64,000 nucleotides of DNA from Celeribacter litoreus (GCF_020165855.1 NZ_JAIUFY010000007.1:124001-188000), one strand, 5' to 3'; positions 53,083 through 61,864 are shown, counted from the stretch's first letter. Program-made: numbers and translations. The notes: generated by a model not told the origin, from the sequence alone.

Positions 53083-54363
53083 TCAATACGTCAGAGGCTG
53101 AACTTCGCCCTGGACGGGAACCTCTGGCGCAAACTCGTTGTCGCAGATGACGAGGCTCAGAGGGTACTTGTCCCCCTTGACCCATTGGCCACCTGCCGTC
53201 GGCGTCATGCAGGTGTTCGGGAGCGGACCGGTCTGGAAGTTGATCGGACCCACGACAGAAACCATGTCGGTCTCGTTGAATGCGGCCTGAATCGACTCCG
53301 GATCATCAAGATCCTGCACGCGCTTGAGACCATCGAAGATCACCTCGAAGAGCGAGTGACGATAGGCGAGCGGCATGGACCACTGACGACCGGAGGCAGC
53401 CTCATACTCGTCAGCAAGTTCCTGAGAACTTTGACCCGTCATGGTGGAGGCATACGGATAGCTTGGCGCCCACCACACTTCGGTGATCAGACCTTCTGCG
53501 CGCGCGCCGAAGGGTTCGATCGCGGCCGGGAATTGAACGGTTTTGCCCGCATAGACCAGCTTGGGCTGGAACTGCTGCTGCGCGGCCTCGTTCCAGAAGG
53601 TCGTGAATTCCGGCGGCGGAATAACACCGTAGATCAGGTCAACGCCGTCAGCTTTGAACTGCGATACGGCAGCCGCATAAGAACTCAGCGGCATATCGAA
53701 ACGGCCCGGATCAGACAGACCGTATCCAAGACTATCGAAAAGGGCCGGATAGCTTTGGGCGAAGGCATTGCCGTCACCATCGTTCGGCCACAGCGCCCCG
53801 ACCATCTTGTCGGACGCAATCTGACCGAACATGTTGAGGTTCGTGCCCGCCGACTGGGTCCCGGAGAAGAAGAAGTGGTTCGTCCACTCAAAGCCGACGT
53901 CGGGGTCACCACCGCGCGCCTGGAAATAGGGTTCGAGCGGCGTGTCGTTGGTCACGCAGGGCACGCCGTTGAGTTCACACATGTCGGACACCGGCACGGT
54001 CGTTTCCGGAGTGGCCGCTGCGATCATGAGATCAACGCCTTCGTCGAGGATCAGCTCGGCTGCCACTTCAGACGCGCGGTTCGGGTTCGACTGACTATCA
54101 CGCAAAAGAATTTCAAAAGGAATTTGGCGCCCGTCGATGTCGAGCTTGCCGCCAGTTGCCTTTTGCACCTGACCAAGCACGAAATCCACGTGCTCAGAGA
54201 AGAATGCCAAAGGGCCGGTCTGCGGCATGACCATCCCGATCTTGATGGTCCGCCCCGCGGCAAATGCAGGGCTGTAAAGACCGACCGCCGCCGCAGAGGC
54301 CGCCCCAGCCTTTAGAAACCCCCTGCGATTCAGGTGGGTTAAGTTGTGCGTTTTCTTAGTCAT
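53083..54363 (-). CDS. livK: Branched-chain-type ABC transporter solute-binding protein, Tat signal
   Basis: A 426-residue receptor of the LivK/family 4 type. The N-terminus HLNRRGFLKAGAASAAAVGL is a Tat signal with cleavage near FAAGR. The mature part begins IKIGMVMPQTGPLAFFSEHV and contains ELILDEGVDLMIAAATPETT. The start MTKKTHNLTHLNRRG follows GAGGAGAAAACT; the frame is open far upstream across the SDR gene, which is chance. It lies between the catabolic dehydrogenase genes and the permeases in one transcript. The receptor group with aromatic or short-chain carboxylate ligands is likely given the neighbours. Confidence 0.93.
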   Translation of the reverse strand: MTKKTHNLTHLNRRGFLKAGAASAAAVGLYSPAFAAGRTIKIGMVMPQTGPLAFFSEHVDFVLGQVQKATGGKLDIDGRQIPFEILLRDSQSNPNRASEVAAELILDEGVDLMIAAATPETTVPVSDMCELNGVPCVTNDTPLEPYFQARGGDPDVGFEWTNHFFFSGTQSAGTNLNMFGQIASDKMVGALWPNDGDGNAFAQSYPALFDSLGYGLSDPGRFDMPLSSYAAAVSQFKADGVDLIYGVIPPPEFTTFWNEAAQQQFQPKLVYAGKTVQFPAAIEPFGARAEGLITEVWWAPSYPYASTMTGQSSQELADEYEAASGRQWSMPLAYRHSLFEVIFDGLKRVQDLDDPESIQAAFNETDMVSVVGPINFQTGPLPNTCMTPTAGGQWVKGDKYPLSLVICDNEFAPEVPVQGEVQPLTY

Positions 54364-54416
54364 AGTTTTCTCCTCTGGTGGTTTCCCGGTCTCCTCCGCC
54401 GGGAATTCCTTTTCAA

Positions 54417-55184
54417 TCAGGCGACCGAGTACCCGCCGTCCACGGGGATGCTGACGCCTGTGATGAAATTGGATGCGGCGGACGCCAAAAAGATTGCGAC
54501 CCCCGCCAGATCTTCGGGCTCGCCCCAACGGGCGGCTGGTGTGCGTGCCAGCACCCGTTCGTTCAGGCCTTCCATCTCGCGACGCCCTTGGGCGCCGAGG
54601 CCCGTGTTGATCCAACCGGGCAGGATCGCGTTGACTTGAATACCTTGTTCGGCCCAGGCCACGGCGAGGCTCTTGGTCAGCTGCACCACGCCCCCCTTGC
54701 TGGCGGCATAGGCGGGCACTTCGCCCGCGCCGAAAATCGAATACATGGACCCGATGTTGATGATCTTCCCTCCACCGTCGCGCAGGTGCTCGTAGGCGAG
54801 TTTCGACAGATGGAAGACGCTGCGAAGATTGACCGAGACGTTGAGGTCCCATTGCTCCATCGTCATCTCTTCGGGCCGACAGTGAATGCCAATGCCTGCG
54901 TTGTTCACGAGGATGTCGAGACGTCCGAAGCGCTCCAGCGTCTTGGTGATCAGCCCTTCGGCCTGCTCCGTCGAGGTCACATCAATGGCGAGCGCCATCG
55001 TTTCTGCAGACGTGTCTGCGGCCAGTTTCTCTGCGACAGCTTGCGCTGCGTCGCCGTTCAGGTCCGCGATGACAACATTCGCACCTGCGGTGGCCAGAGC
55101 CGTCGCGATCCCGAGACCGATGCCAGATGCACCGCCGGTGACGACAGCAACGCGTCCCGACACATCAAAAAGTGTGCTTTCCAT
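54417..55184 (-). CDS. Short-chain dehydrogenase/reductase (SDR)
   Basis: A 255-residue classical SDR. Cofactor motif TGGASGIGLGIATALA (residues about 17-32) with Asp in VVIADLNGDAAQ pointing to NAD(H); NNAGIGIH; catalytic Ser in IINIGSMYSIFG and the YAASKGG catalytic Tyr and Lys. It oxidises or reduces a secondary alcohol or keto group. It lies between the zinc dehydrogenase and the binding-protein gene on the same strand, with 18 and 53 bases on the two sides. Confidence 0.94.
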   Translation of the reverse strand: MESTLFDVSGRVAVVTGGASGIGLGIATALATAGANVVIADLNGDAAQAVAEKLAADTSAETMALAIDVTSTEQAEGLITKTLERFGRLDILVNNAGIGIHCRPEEMTMEQWDLNVSVNLRSVFHLSKLAYEHLRDGGGKIINIGSMYSIFGAGEVPAYAASKGGVVQLTKSLAVAWAEQGIQVNAILPGWINTGLGAQGRREMEGLNERVLARTPAARWGEPEDLAGVAIFLASAASNFITGVSIPVDGGYSVA

Positions 55185-55202
55185 ATTTCCTCCAATTCGG
55201 TT

Positions 55203-56240
55203 TCAGCCGTTCGGCTGTACCAAAATCTTTATTTCTTCCGGTCTGCCCAAAAGCGCCTCGAAGCCGTCCTTCACAGCTTTGTCCAAGGGCACCTTTCGGG
55301 TGACGATTTGCGAGGGCTCGAACCGGCCCGACGCGATGTGTTCGATGAGGTCCGGGTAGCAGTCACGATACCCGAGCGTCGTCAACAGGCTCACTTCCCG
55401 ATTGACCATGTCGAAGAGGTTCATCTGGGCCGTCTCAACGAAGAGGCCCGCGAGAATAACTTTGCCGCCTTTCCGCGTCGCTTTGAGCGCAGCATCGAGG
55501 GCCGCTTGCACGCCGACCGCCTCGAACACCACGTCGAAGTGATCAGGCGCGAGCGCCTCGTCACGCGGTGAGAACGCCGTGTCCGCCCCCAATGCCAATG
55601 CTTTGGCACAACGGGCCTCGGACATATCGGTCGCAACAATCTCGGACGCGCCGAACAGCTTCAGAAGCTGGACCAGCAGCAGACCAATTGGTCCTGCCCC
55701 AACCACAGCACAGCGTGCACCGTAGACTTCCCCTGCACGGTTGATCGCGTGGCGCGCGACCGCCGCAGGTTCAAGAAGCGCGGCATCATCGAATGACACC
55801 CCGTCCGGTAGTGTGTGCAGCATATACGCGGGAACGACGGCCTCTTGTGCCATGCCGCCATGCCCCATCAATCCGGCAAAGCCCCAATCGTCGCACAGAT
55901 GGTAATCCCCGCGAACGCAGGCTGTGCATTCGCCACAACGATACTCGGGCTCGACCGCGACACGATCACCGACCGCCACAGATCGCACGTCAGACCCGAC
56001 CTCAATGACGGTTCCGCAAAACTCGTGTCCGATCACGAGCGGAGCCTTCACACCGGAGAGCCGATGGGGCATTTCTGTCGGGATTGCCTGTGGCCCCTGC
56101 GCGTATTCATGAAGGTCACTTCCGCAAATCCCGCAGTAAGCAACAGCCAAACGCACCTCGTCCGGTGAAAGCGGAGGACGCTCACGCGCCTCCACCCTCA
56201 AATCACGTTGCCCATGCCACTGGACGGCGAGATGGTTCAC
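55203..56240 (-). CDS. Zinc-dependent alcohol dehydrogenase (threonine/2,3-butanediol dehydrogenase-like)
   Basis: A 345-residue medium-chain dehydrogenase. Zinc residues: CGICGSDLHEYAQGP, VIGHEFCGTVIEVG, and four cysteines in CGECTACVRGDYHLC. Rossmann motif CAVVGAGPIGLLLVQLLK. It is a paralogue of the enzyme at 39100-40152: both share the SDLHEY, GHE(Y/F)CG and CGEC layout. The start overlaps the cupin stop by 4 bases. In this operon it probably oxidises a vicinal diol or hydroxyketone before or after the cupin and SDR steps. Confidence 0.93.
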   Translation of the reverse strand: MNHLAVQWHGQRDLRVEARERPPLSPDEVRLAVAYCGICGSDLHEYAQGPQAIPTEMPHRLSGVKAPLVIGHEFCGTVIEVGSDVRSVAVGDRVAVEPEYRCGECTACVRGDYHLCDDWGFAGLMGHGGMAQEAVVPAYMLHTLPDGVSFDDAALLEPAAVARHAINRAGEVYGARCAVVGAGPIGLLLVQLLKLFGASEIVATDMSEARCAKALALGADTAFSPRDEALAPDHFDVVFEAVGVQAALDAALKATRKGGKVILAGLFVETAQMNLFDMVNREVSLLTTLGYRDCYPDLIEHIASGRFEPSQIVTRKVPLDKAVKDGFEALLGRPEEIKILVQPNG

Positions 56241-56770
56241 CGGAGCAGACCATCGATGTAATCTGCACCGAGCCCGACTTTTTCGTAATGCTCACGGCAC
56301 ATTTTCAGGTAGTCGTGGACATCCATGTAGCCGTCGACTTCGCCGTCTTCGTCGAGCCAGAGCAACGGGCCCTTCACAATGAAGAACGCGCGCATCGGAT
56401 CCGGATGGTCATAGGCGACAAGTGTGTGACCCTCGCCCGGGGATTCATAGATGAAGTCACCTGCGGTCGCGGTCCAGTCATGCTCCAGATAGCCCCACTT
56501 GCCGCTGATCGTGTAGGCGAACACTTCGTGCGGGTGATAGTGACGGTTCACGAGACCCGCCTCTTTCGCCATCAGGATATCGCACCATTTGTTCTGGCTC
56601 GGCGAAATCCAGAGCGGGCGCGAGGAAACGGTGTCGGTGAAAGGAACAAAATATTTTTCGTCTGCGTCGGCAACATTGCTCGTGTAGACATCGCGACCGG
56701 CGTCCGGTTTGAACACCTCTGCGATGGGTTTAATATCTTTCCAAAACTCGTTTACAGCAGCTTCGGGCAT
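56237..56770 (-). CDS. ChrR-type cupin, 2,4'-dihydroxyacetophenone dioxygenase-like
   Basis: A 177-residue single-domain cupin. Candidate iron ligands are His77 and His79 in NRHYHPHEVFAYTISGKWG, Glu96 in GYLEHDW and His115 in SPGEGHTLVA. Length and spacing of these residues agree with what I recall for the bacterial 2,4'-dihydroxyacetophenone dioxygenase, also 177 residues, which cleaves an aryl hydroxymethyl ketone with O2. Placement with two alcohol dehydrogenases and an importer supports cleavage of a hydroxyketone formed from a diol. Other ChrR cupins do different things, so the reaction is a proposal. Confidence 0.8.
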   Translation of the reverse strand: MPEAAVNEFWKDIKPIAEVFKPDAGRDVYTSNVADADEKYFVPFTDTVSSRPLWISPSQNKWCDILMAKEAGLVNRHYHPHEVFAYTISGKWGYLEHDWTATAGDFIYESPGEGHTLVAYDHPDPMRAFFIVKGPLLWLDEDGEVDGYMDVHDYLKMCREHYEKVGLGADYIDGLLR

Positions 56771-56786
56771 TTTTCCTCCAATGGTA

Positions 56787-57530
56787 TTATGCGGCGACCA
56801 CGGATATTCCGAGGCCCCCTATGAACTTGTGAAACGGCATCTGGCGGTATTCGGGCCCCAGCCCGAGCACCTCCTTGACGTGTTCGATGCCACGCAGCGC
56901 TTTTTGACTGTGCGTGCGCATGAGTAATTCCGCGGCCATCGCATCTCCCGTGAGGAGCGCCGTCAGCACGTTCTGGTGCTCGGCCATTCCGGATTGCACG
57001 GTCTCGGTTGCAAACTTGCGATCAGACGCAAAGACCACGCGGTTGATCTGGACTGGCATGTAGGCAAGCGTCTCGATCGAGCGCAGAAGGCTCTGATTTT
57101 CCGTCTCGGCAACGATTGTGTCATGAAAGGTCCGGTTCGCTGCGGAGTGAGCCTCAAGAAAGCCGTCCGACAGTTCCACGTGACGCGCGAGCTGGCTATA
57201 GTCCTCGACACTGCGCTCAAGCGTTTCGCGCACGGCCTCATCGATACCGTTCCGCGCCAACATGCCTGCGGCAGCCCCCTCCAGAACCGAGCGCACCACA
57301 TTCGCGCCCCACACGTCATCGACAGTGATGCCGCGCACGGTGTAGCCGCGGTTGCTCTGGCCGATGACCAGGTTTTGGGCGGCAAGCTGCAAAAAGGCAG
57401 CCCGCACTGGCGTCCGCGACACACCTAGTGTGTCGCAAACCATTTTTTCCGTCAGCCTCTCTCCGGCGTCGAAATCGCCGTTAAGGATCATGCTGCGCAA
57501 CTTGCTATATACGGTTTGCTCTTGGCTCAT
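56787..57530 (-). CDS. GntR-family regulator, FCD subfamily
   Basis: A 247-residue regulator. The winged helix spans about residues 5-70 (VYSKLRSMILNGDFDAGERLTEKMVCDTLGVSRTPVRAAFLQL) and the FCD effector domain the rest. I chose the ATG at 57530 (MSQEQTVYSK); a TTG-started frame to 57611 would add 27 residues and read through a TGTATACA operator-like site. It leads the operon that runs through the cupin, dehydrogenases and Liv transporter, so it is autoregulated with them. Two TGTATACA palindromes flank its leader. Confidence 0.92.
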   Translation of the reverse strand: MSQEQTVYSKLRSMILNGDFDAGERLTEKMVCDTLGVSRTPVRAAFLQLAAQNLVIGQSNRGYTVRGITVDDVWGANVVRSVLEGAAAGMLARNGIDEAVRETLERSVEDYSQLARHVELSDGFLEAHSAANRTFHDTIVAETENQSLLRSIETLAYMPVQINRVVFASDRKFATETVQSGMAEHQNVLTALLTGDAMAAELLMRTHSQKALRGIEHVKEVLGLGPEYRQMPFHKFIGGLGISVVAA

Positions 57531-57825
57531 ATGTATACAATGTTGCGATTCCTGAAATCGATCAATACCTTTTTTTGAAATAAATGTATTTATAATCGGT
57601 ATATCCGGCAATTTTCCGGATTATAGCCAAAATAATGTATACACTTTTGGGCGGCGCCAGAACATGACTCGACCGGCCCAGCCCACATTTGCGGTGGGAT
57701 GGAGCGCGAGATCTGGCAATTAAGTGAGGGAATCTAAAGGGGCGGCCTACAGGTTGTAGGCGTTAGAGGCTGCGTCGGGAAATGGCCGGCTCCGATCCTA
57801 GCCGGCCCTCTTCGCACATGGCCTC
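57531..57825. promoter_or_regulatory. Promoter region of the GntR-cupin-Liv operon with two TGTATACA operators
   Basis: No gene is seen in this 295-base gap. TGTATACA, a perfect 8-base palindrome, occurs at 57532-57539 (touching the GntR start codon) and at 57636-57643, exactly 104 bases apart. A minus-strand -10-like TATAAT lies at 57625-57620, between the two and just downstream of the far one. FCD GntR proteins commonly bind TNGTATACNA sites, so looping autorepression is plausible. Further right is a small dyad GCCTACA-GGT-TGTAGGC (57745-57761) of unknown role. Confidence 0.65.
57784..57807 (-). terminator. Terminator hairpin of the nqr-apbE-nqrM-CBS operon
   Basis: GGCCGGCT (57784-57791) and AGCCGGCC (57800-57807) form a perfect 8-bp stem with an 8-base loop, 18 bases after the stop of the CBS-domain gene, followed on the minus strand by ATTTCCCG. 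It is the likely 3' end of the NQR transcript. Confidence 0.75.
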
Positions 57826-58221
57826 TTAGCTCAGCCCGACGAGCACGCGCAGCAGGTCGGATCGCCGAAGCATCCCGACGAACTGTTCACCATCGAGAAC
57901 CGGAAACACACGATGAGGATGGTTGAGAAAGGCTTCTGCGGCGGTGGTGATGTCTGCATTTGCCGAGAGCGTCATCACGTCCGACGTCATGAAATCCGCA
58001 ACTGTGCCTTTCCACTCCTGATAGTAACTCGCGTTCAGAGCCGGACGGAAACAGTCCTTCTGGCTCAGGATGCCTTGCAGCACGCCGCTCTCGTCCAGGA
58101 CGGCCCCCGCAGCGCCGCGTTCCTCAATGAGTACCGCCACGGCACGACGAATGGGCATGTCGGGTGTGAATACCGGCAGATCATCCCGCACGATATCTCT
58201 GAGTGTCTGAACAGGGCTCAT
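57826..58221 (-). CDS. Two-CBS-domain protein
   Basis: A 131-residue protein made of a CBS pair: first copy around DDLPVFTPDMPIRRAVAVLIEERGAAGAVLDESG, second around VMTLSANADITTAAEAFLNHPHRVFPVLDG. CBS pairs bind adenine nucleotides or NAD and tune partner proteins. The start MSPVQTLRDIVRDD overlaps the nqrM stop by 4 bases and has GGAGGAAAG in front, which is inside nqrM. Coupling to nqrM and apbE suggests a sensor of energy or redox state for the Na+-NQR system; this is inference. Confidence 0.9.
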   Translation of the reverse strand: MSPVQTLRDIVRDDLPVFTPDMPIRRAVAVLIEERGAAGAVLDESGVLQGILSQKDCFRPALNASYYQEWKGTVADFMTSDVMTLSANADITTAAEAFLNHPHRVFPVLDGEQFVGMLRRSDLLRVLVGLS

Positions 58222-58385
58222 CGGCTTTCCTCCCCGAGTTTGTGAGGACACCCTTCACAGGCGATATCTTTGAGACAGGCCATGCCGCCACAAGAGCCTT
58301 TCACCGGACCGCGCCCGAACAAAGACCCGAGGGCGAGCCCTCCGACGGCGAGGAGAATGATGACGAGGCCGAGGACAAGTTCCAT
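58218..58385 (-). CDS. nqrM: NqrM, Na+-NQR maturation (iron-delivery) protein
   Basis: A 55-residue protein. It opens MELVLGLVIILLAVGGLALG, one N-terminal membrane helix, and continues with a cysteine-rich tail GSCGGMACLKDIACEGCPH having Cys32, Cys37, Cys43 and Cys46. This is the NqrM (formerly DUF539) layout; the protein is needed to load the iron centre held by NqrD and NqrE. It lies 10 bases after apbE and overlaps the CBS gene by 4 bases, so it is translated within the NQR operon. Confidence 0.93.
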   Translation of the reverse strand: MELVLGLVIILLAVGGLALGSLFGRGPVKGSCGGMACLKDIACEGCPHKLGEESR

Positions 58386-58395
58386 ATCCGCGCCC

Positions 58396-59367
58396 TCAAA
58401 CCATATGGCGATCGAAATCGCCTGTCGTGGTCGCGGACAGCCCTGTGTCCGACGGATACAGGAACAGCGCCGACAGCCCGTTCTGACGCGCGAGTTCCGG
58501 CCCTTGCTCTCCGGCGGCCATCAATGCCGTGGCCCAACCGTCCGCGATCATGGCCTCCGGCGCGAGCACGGAAACCGAGATTGCCCCGCCCTCGACAGGC
58601 GTTGCGCGGCGCGGGTCGATGATGTGGCTGTAGACGTGGTCCCCAAGCGTATAGCTCTGCGCCCGAAGACCGGATGTGGCGACCGAAAAACCGGACGGGA
58701 GCCGTAGTCCTGCGGCGGGGCTGAGGGCTCCGACCCGCGGGTCCTCGACAGCCACTTGCCATGCACGACCCGACGGATGCTGCCCGCGGCTTTTCAACTC
58801 GCCACCCAAATCAATCAGGACATCCGAAAGTCCGGCCTGCATAAGATAGCTGTCCAAGAGATCGAGCGCGCGTCCCTTCGCGATGCCGCACAGATCAAGG
58901 GTCAGCCCCGAGATCTCCTTGCGCAATTGATCGCCTTCTGTTGCGATGCCAGCCCACGTTCCGGACGTGCCGCCCGTGATCCGGCCAAACCCCCATTGCG
59001 CGACCAAGGGGCCAACCGTGGGATCAAACCGGCCACCGCTGTCGCGCGCGATCTCCAATGCTGCGCGGGTCACAAGGGCCGTCTCATCAGACACACGGCA
59101 GGTATCGGTGCTTCGGTTGAAACGGGACACATCGCTGTCCTCGCGCCATGGCGACATCTGGGCGTCCACCTCGGCCAAGAGACGGTCGATGGCGGCGCGA
59201 TGCGGCTCAAGCGGCACATCAGAGGGCGCGGTCACGCGCCAATGGCTCGCGAAAGCGCGGCCCTCCATGCTGTGCGTCGGAGAAAGACTGCCTGCCTGTG
59301 CCATGCCAGCGCAAAGCGTGGCGCCGCTGAGGGCAATCATCTGACGGCGGGTAAAATCATGGCGCAT
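58396..59367 (-). CDS. apbE: FAD:protein FMN transferase
   Basis: A 323-residue ApbE. The N-terminus HDFTRRQMIALSGATLCAG carries a twin-arginine motif and hydrophobic core, so it is exported. The mature part shows MSPWREDSDVSRFNRS, GRFDPTVGPLVAQWGFG, DLGGELKSRG and IIDPRRATPVEGG with ADGWATALMAAG, covering the FAD and Mg2+ site. It attaches FMN through phosphoester bonds to threonines in S/T-GAT motifs, here NqrC (Thr235). It follows nqrF by 3 bases. NqrB in this cluster has no such motif, so NqrC is its only visible target here. Confidence 0.94.
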   Translation of the reverse strand: MRHDFTRRQMIALSGATLCAGMAQAGSLSPTHSMEGRAFASHWRVTAPSDVPLEPHRAAIDRLLAEVDAQMSPWREDSDVSRFNRSTDTCRVSDETALVTRAALEIARDSGGRFDPTVGPLVAQWGFGRITGGTSGTWAGIATEGDQLRKEISGLTLDLCGIAKGRALDLLDSYLMQAGLSDVLIDLGGELKSRGQHPSGRAWQVAVEDPRVGALSPAAGLRLPSGFSVATSGLRAQSYTLGDHVYSHIIDPRRATPVEGGAISVSVLAPEAMIADGWATALMAAGEQGPELARQNGLSALFLYPSDTGLSATTTGDFDRHMV

Positions 59368-59370
59368 GGG

Positions 59371-60591
59371 TCAGCCTCCGAAGTCATCATTGTAGATGGA
59401 ATCTGGTTCCACGCCCAGCTTGGCGAGCGTGTTGAGGACCGCCGAGATCATGACCGGCGGACCACAGAGATAATATTCGCAATTCTCGGGTGCGGGATGT
59501 TTAGACATCGCGGCACGCACGGTGTCGTGGATAAATCCGGTTTCGCCGCGCCACCTGTCCCCCGGTGCAGGGTCGGACAGGGCGGGGGTCCATGCAAAGT
59601 TGGGGTGCTCTTTGGCGATGGCTTCGAATTCCTCGACGTAGAAAAGGTCCGCCGCCGAGCGCGCGCCGTAGAAATAACGCATGCTGCGCGTCGTACCCTT
59701 GCCGATCTGTTCGTGGATCATGGCCCGCAGAGGCGCCATCCCAACGCCGCCACCGATAAAGACCATGTCGCGTTCTGTGGGCTGGACATGGAACTCTCCG
59801 AACGGCCCCGACGCGGCCACTTCGTCGCCCGGTTTCAGGGAAAAGAGCCACGACGACACCGCTCCCGGCGCGATGTCATGCTCTTTGCCTGCGGGCGGCA
59901 CGGCGAGGCGGATGTTGAACACCGCCTGTCCGACATTGGCGGGGGTGTTGGCGATGGAATAGGCGCGTGTAACCGGCTGATCGGAAGAGGCCGTCATCGT
60001 CGGCCAATCGGCGAGGTCCCATGTCTGGGCAAAGGCCGGATCTACGTCGATATCTGCGAAGTCGAGCCGGTAGGCCGGCGCGGTCAACTGCATGAAGCCA
60101 CCAGCACGGAAGGAAAACGGCTGCTCTGCCGGCAGTTCGAGAACCAGTTCCCTGATGAGAGGGGCAAGCTGTCTGTTGGACACAACGCGGCATGTAAATC
60201 CGGTCGCTCCGAGGAACTCTTGTGGCACCGTCACTTGGCATGGGCCGCGCAGGGTTGTCTGGCAGGCCAGTCTGACATGGGCCTTGCGCTCTGCCGCAGA
60301 AAGAATCCCTTTCTCCGTCGCGATCGCGGTGCCCGCGCCCTCCCCGTTCACAACGACACGGCACAGCCCGCAGGTGCCCGATCCGCCACAGGCCGCCGGA
60401 ATACCGATGCCGGAGCGGTGCAGAACGCCCAAGAGCTTTTCGCCGCGCTGCACATCGAGCTTTTCGGTGTCGTTCACCGTGATCTGAAGTGCTTCAGCAG
60501 GCACAAGCTTTTGCCGCGTCAAAAGCAGGACAACGGTCAGCGCAATGACCAGCCCGATGATGATGATGGCTCCGAGAACAATCTCCGTCAT
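59371..60591 (-). CDS. nqrF: Na+-translocating NADH:quinone reductase subunit F
   Basis: A 406-residue NADH-oxidising subunit: N-terminal membrane helix (residues about 5-25), a ferredoxin domain with 2Fe-2S cysteines Cys68, Cys74, Cys77 ([14 protein letters not shown]) and Cys110 (LACQTT), then FAD domain ([14 protein letters not shown]) and NADH domain ([15 protein letters not shown]) ending YNDDFGG. It passes electrons from NADH to the rest of the complex. Overlaps nqrE by 4 bases. Confidence 0.97.
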   Translation of the reverse strand: MTEIVLGAIIIIGLVIALTVVLLLTRQKLVPAEALQITVNDTEKLDVQRGEKLLGVLHRSGIGIPAACGGSGTCGLCRVVVNGEGAGTAIATEKGILSAAERKAHVRLACQTTLRGPCQVTVPQEFLGATGFTCRVVSNRQLAPLIRELVLELPAEQPFSFRAGGFMQLTAPAYRLDFADIDVDPAFAQTWDLADWPTMTASSDQPVTRAYSIANTPANVGQAVFNIRLAVPPAGKEHDIAPGAVSSWLFSLKPGDEVAASGPFGEFHVQPTERDMVFIGGGVGMAPLRAMIHEQIGKGTTRSMRYFYGARSAADLFYVEEFEAIAKEHPNFAWTPALSDPAPGDRWRGETGFIHDTVRAAMSKHPAPENCEYYLCGPPVMISAVLNTLAKLGVEPDSIYNDDFGG

Positions 60592-61199
60592 GACGCCACC
60601 ATCTGTGCAAAGGCGGAAAAGCCGAGGGACATCATTCCGGCGAGGATGAAGGTGATGCCCAACCCACGCAGCCCTTCAGGGATGTGCGCATAGGCGAGGC
60701 GCGCGCGGATCGCGCCGAGCATGATGACAGAGACAGCAAAACCTGTGCCCGCCCCGAGACCGAAAACGGTGGACTCGGCCAGCGTATAGCTGCGCTCGAC
60801 CATAAAGAGGCTGCCTGCGAGGATGGCGCATTGCACGGTCAGAAGCGGCAGAAAGACCCCGAAAGAGGCGTAGATAGCAGGGAAAAAGCGATCCAGAACC
60901 ATTTCGAGCAACTGAACCGTGGCCGCGATGACGCCGATAAAGGCAATCAGTTTGAGATAGGACAGATCCGTCTCCGGCAGGCCCGCCCATGCCCACGCGC
61001 CGGGCGCGAGGAGCGCGGTGTAGATCAGATGATTGAGCGGCACGGTAACCCCCATGACCGCAACCACGGCGATCCCGAGGCCCGCGGCAGAGCCGGTTTT
61101 TCGCGACAGCGCGATGAAAGTGCAGAGGCCCAAAAACAGGGTGAGCGGCATGTTCTCCACAAAGGCCGCGCTCAGGAACAGAGAGACAAGATCATTCAT
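60588..61199 (-). CDS. nqrE: Na+-translocating NADH:quinone reductase subunit E
   Basis: A 203-residue membrane subunit with six helices. Cys26 ([11 protein letters not shown]) and Cys124 ([11 protein letters not shown]) occupy the positions that hold the intramembrane iron centre shared with NqrD. It overlaps nqrD and nqrF by 4 bases on each side. Confidence 0.97.
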   Translation of the reverse strand: MNDLVSLFLSAAFVENMPLTLFLGLCTFIALSRKTGSAAGLGIAVVAVMGVTVPLNHLIYTALLAPGAWAWAGLPETDLSYLKLIAFIGVIAATVQLLEMVLDRFFPAIYASFGVFLPLLTVQCAILAGSLFMVERSYTLAESTVFGLGAGTGFAVSVIMLGAIRARLAYAHIPEGLRGLGITFILAGMMSLGFSAFAQMVAS

Positions 61200-61861
61200 G
61201 ACAGGTCCTCCGGTTTGTCCGGCGACAACAGATCAATGGTTTCCGCCTGTGCGGGTAGGAGGGTGCGAATGGCCCAGACCAATCCGCCCAGCAGAAAGAA
61301 CGCAGACGGCGCCAAGAGCATCAGGTTAAGGGGCGTATACCACCCGCCCTGATCGACCGTTTGAAAGACCTGAACCCCGAGCAGCGATCCGGCCCCGAAG
61401 AGTTCCCGAACCGATCCGATCACGACCAGAACGACGGAATACCCAAGCCCGTTGCCCAAAGCGTCCACCATCGACCGCCCCGGCGGGTTGTGGCGGGAAA
61501 AGGACTCCGTGCGTCCGAGCACGAGACAGTTCGTGGTGATCAGGCTGACAAAGACCGACAATTTTTGGCTGATCTCGAACAGATAGGCCTGAAGGATCTG
61601 GTCGATCACGATCACAAGCGAGGCCACGATCACGATCTGGACGATCAGGCGGATCGAGCCGGGAATGTGGTTGCGGATCAGGCTGATGAGACCGGCGGAC
61701 ATCACGAGGACCGCCGTGAGTGCGGCCGACATGGTGAGAGCCGTCGCGACAGAGGTCGTCACCGCCAATGCGGAACAAATCCCGAGAATTTGCAGGGTCA
61801 CGGGATTCTGGTGGACCAACGGGTCTGTCAGGGTGTTCCAGAGACTTGCGCGGGCGGGCAT
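61196..61861 (-). CDS. nqrD: Na+-translocating NADH:quinone reductase subunit D
   Basis: A 221-residue membrane subunit, inverted-topology partner of NqrE. Cys29 ([10 protein letters not shown]) and Cys112 ([11 protein letters not shown]) match the iron ligands of characterised NqrD. Other family stretches are [20 protein letters not shown] and [15 protein letters not shown]. Three bases separate it from nqrC. Confidence 0.97.
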   Translation of the reverse strand: MPARASLWNTLTDPLVHQNPVTLQILGICSALAVTTSVATALTMSAALTAVLVMSAGLISLIRNHIPGSIRLIVQIVIVASLVIVIDQILQAYLFEISQKLSVFVSLITTNCLVLGRTESFSRHNPPGRSMVDALGNGLGYSVVLVVIGSVRELFGAGSLLGVQVFQTVDQGGWYTPLNLMLLAPSAFFLLGGLVWAIRTLLPAQAETIDLLSPDKPEDLS

Positions 61862-61864
61862 GGG

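Noticed and set aside
53185-54315. Plus-strand open frame of 376 codons opposite the livK-like gene
   Set aside because: Antisense shadow with Arg/His-rich composition and no start signal; the opposite strand has a Tat signal and receptor motifs.
57530-57611. Longer TTG-started version of the GntR gene
   Set aside because: The additional 27 residues are not part of GntR proteins and would translate through a -10-like box and an operator-like palindrome.
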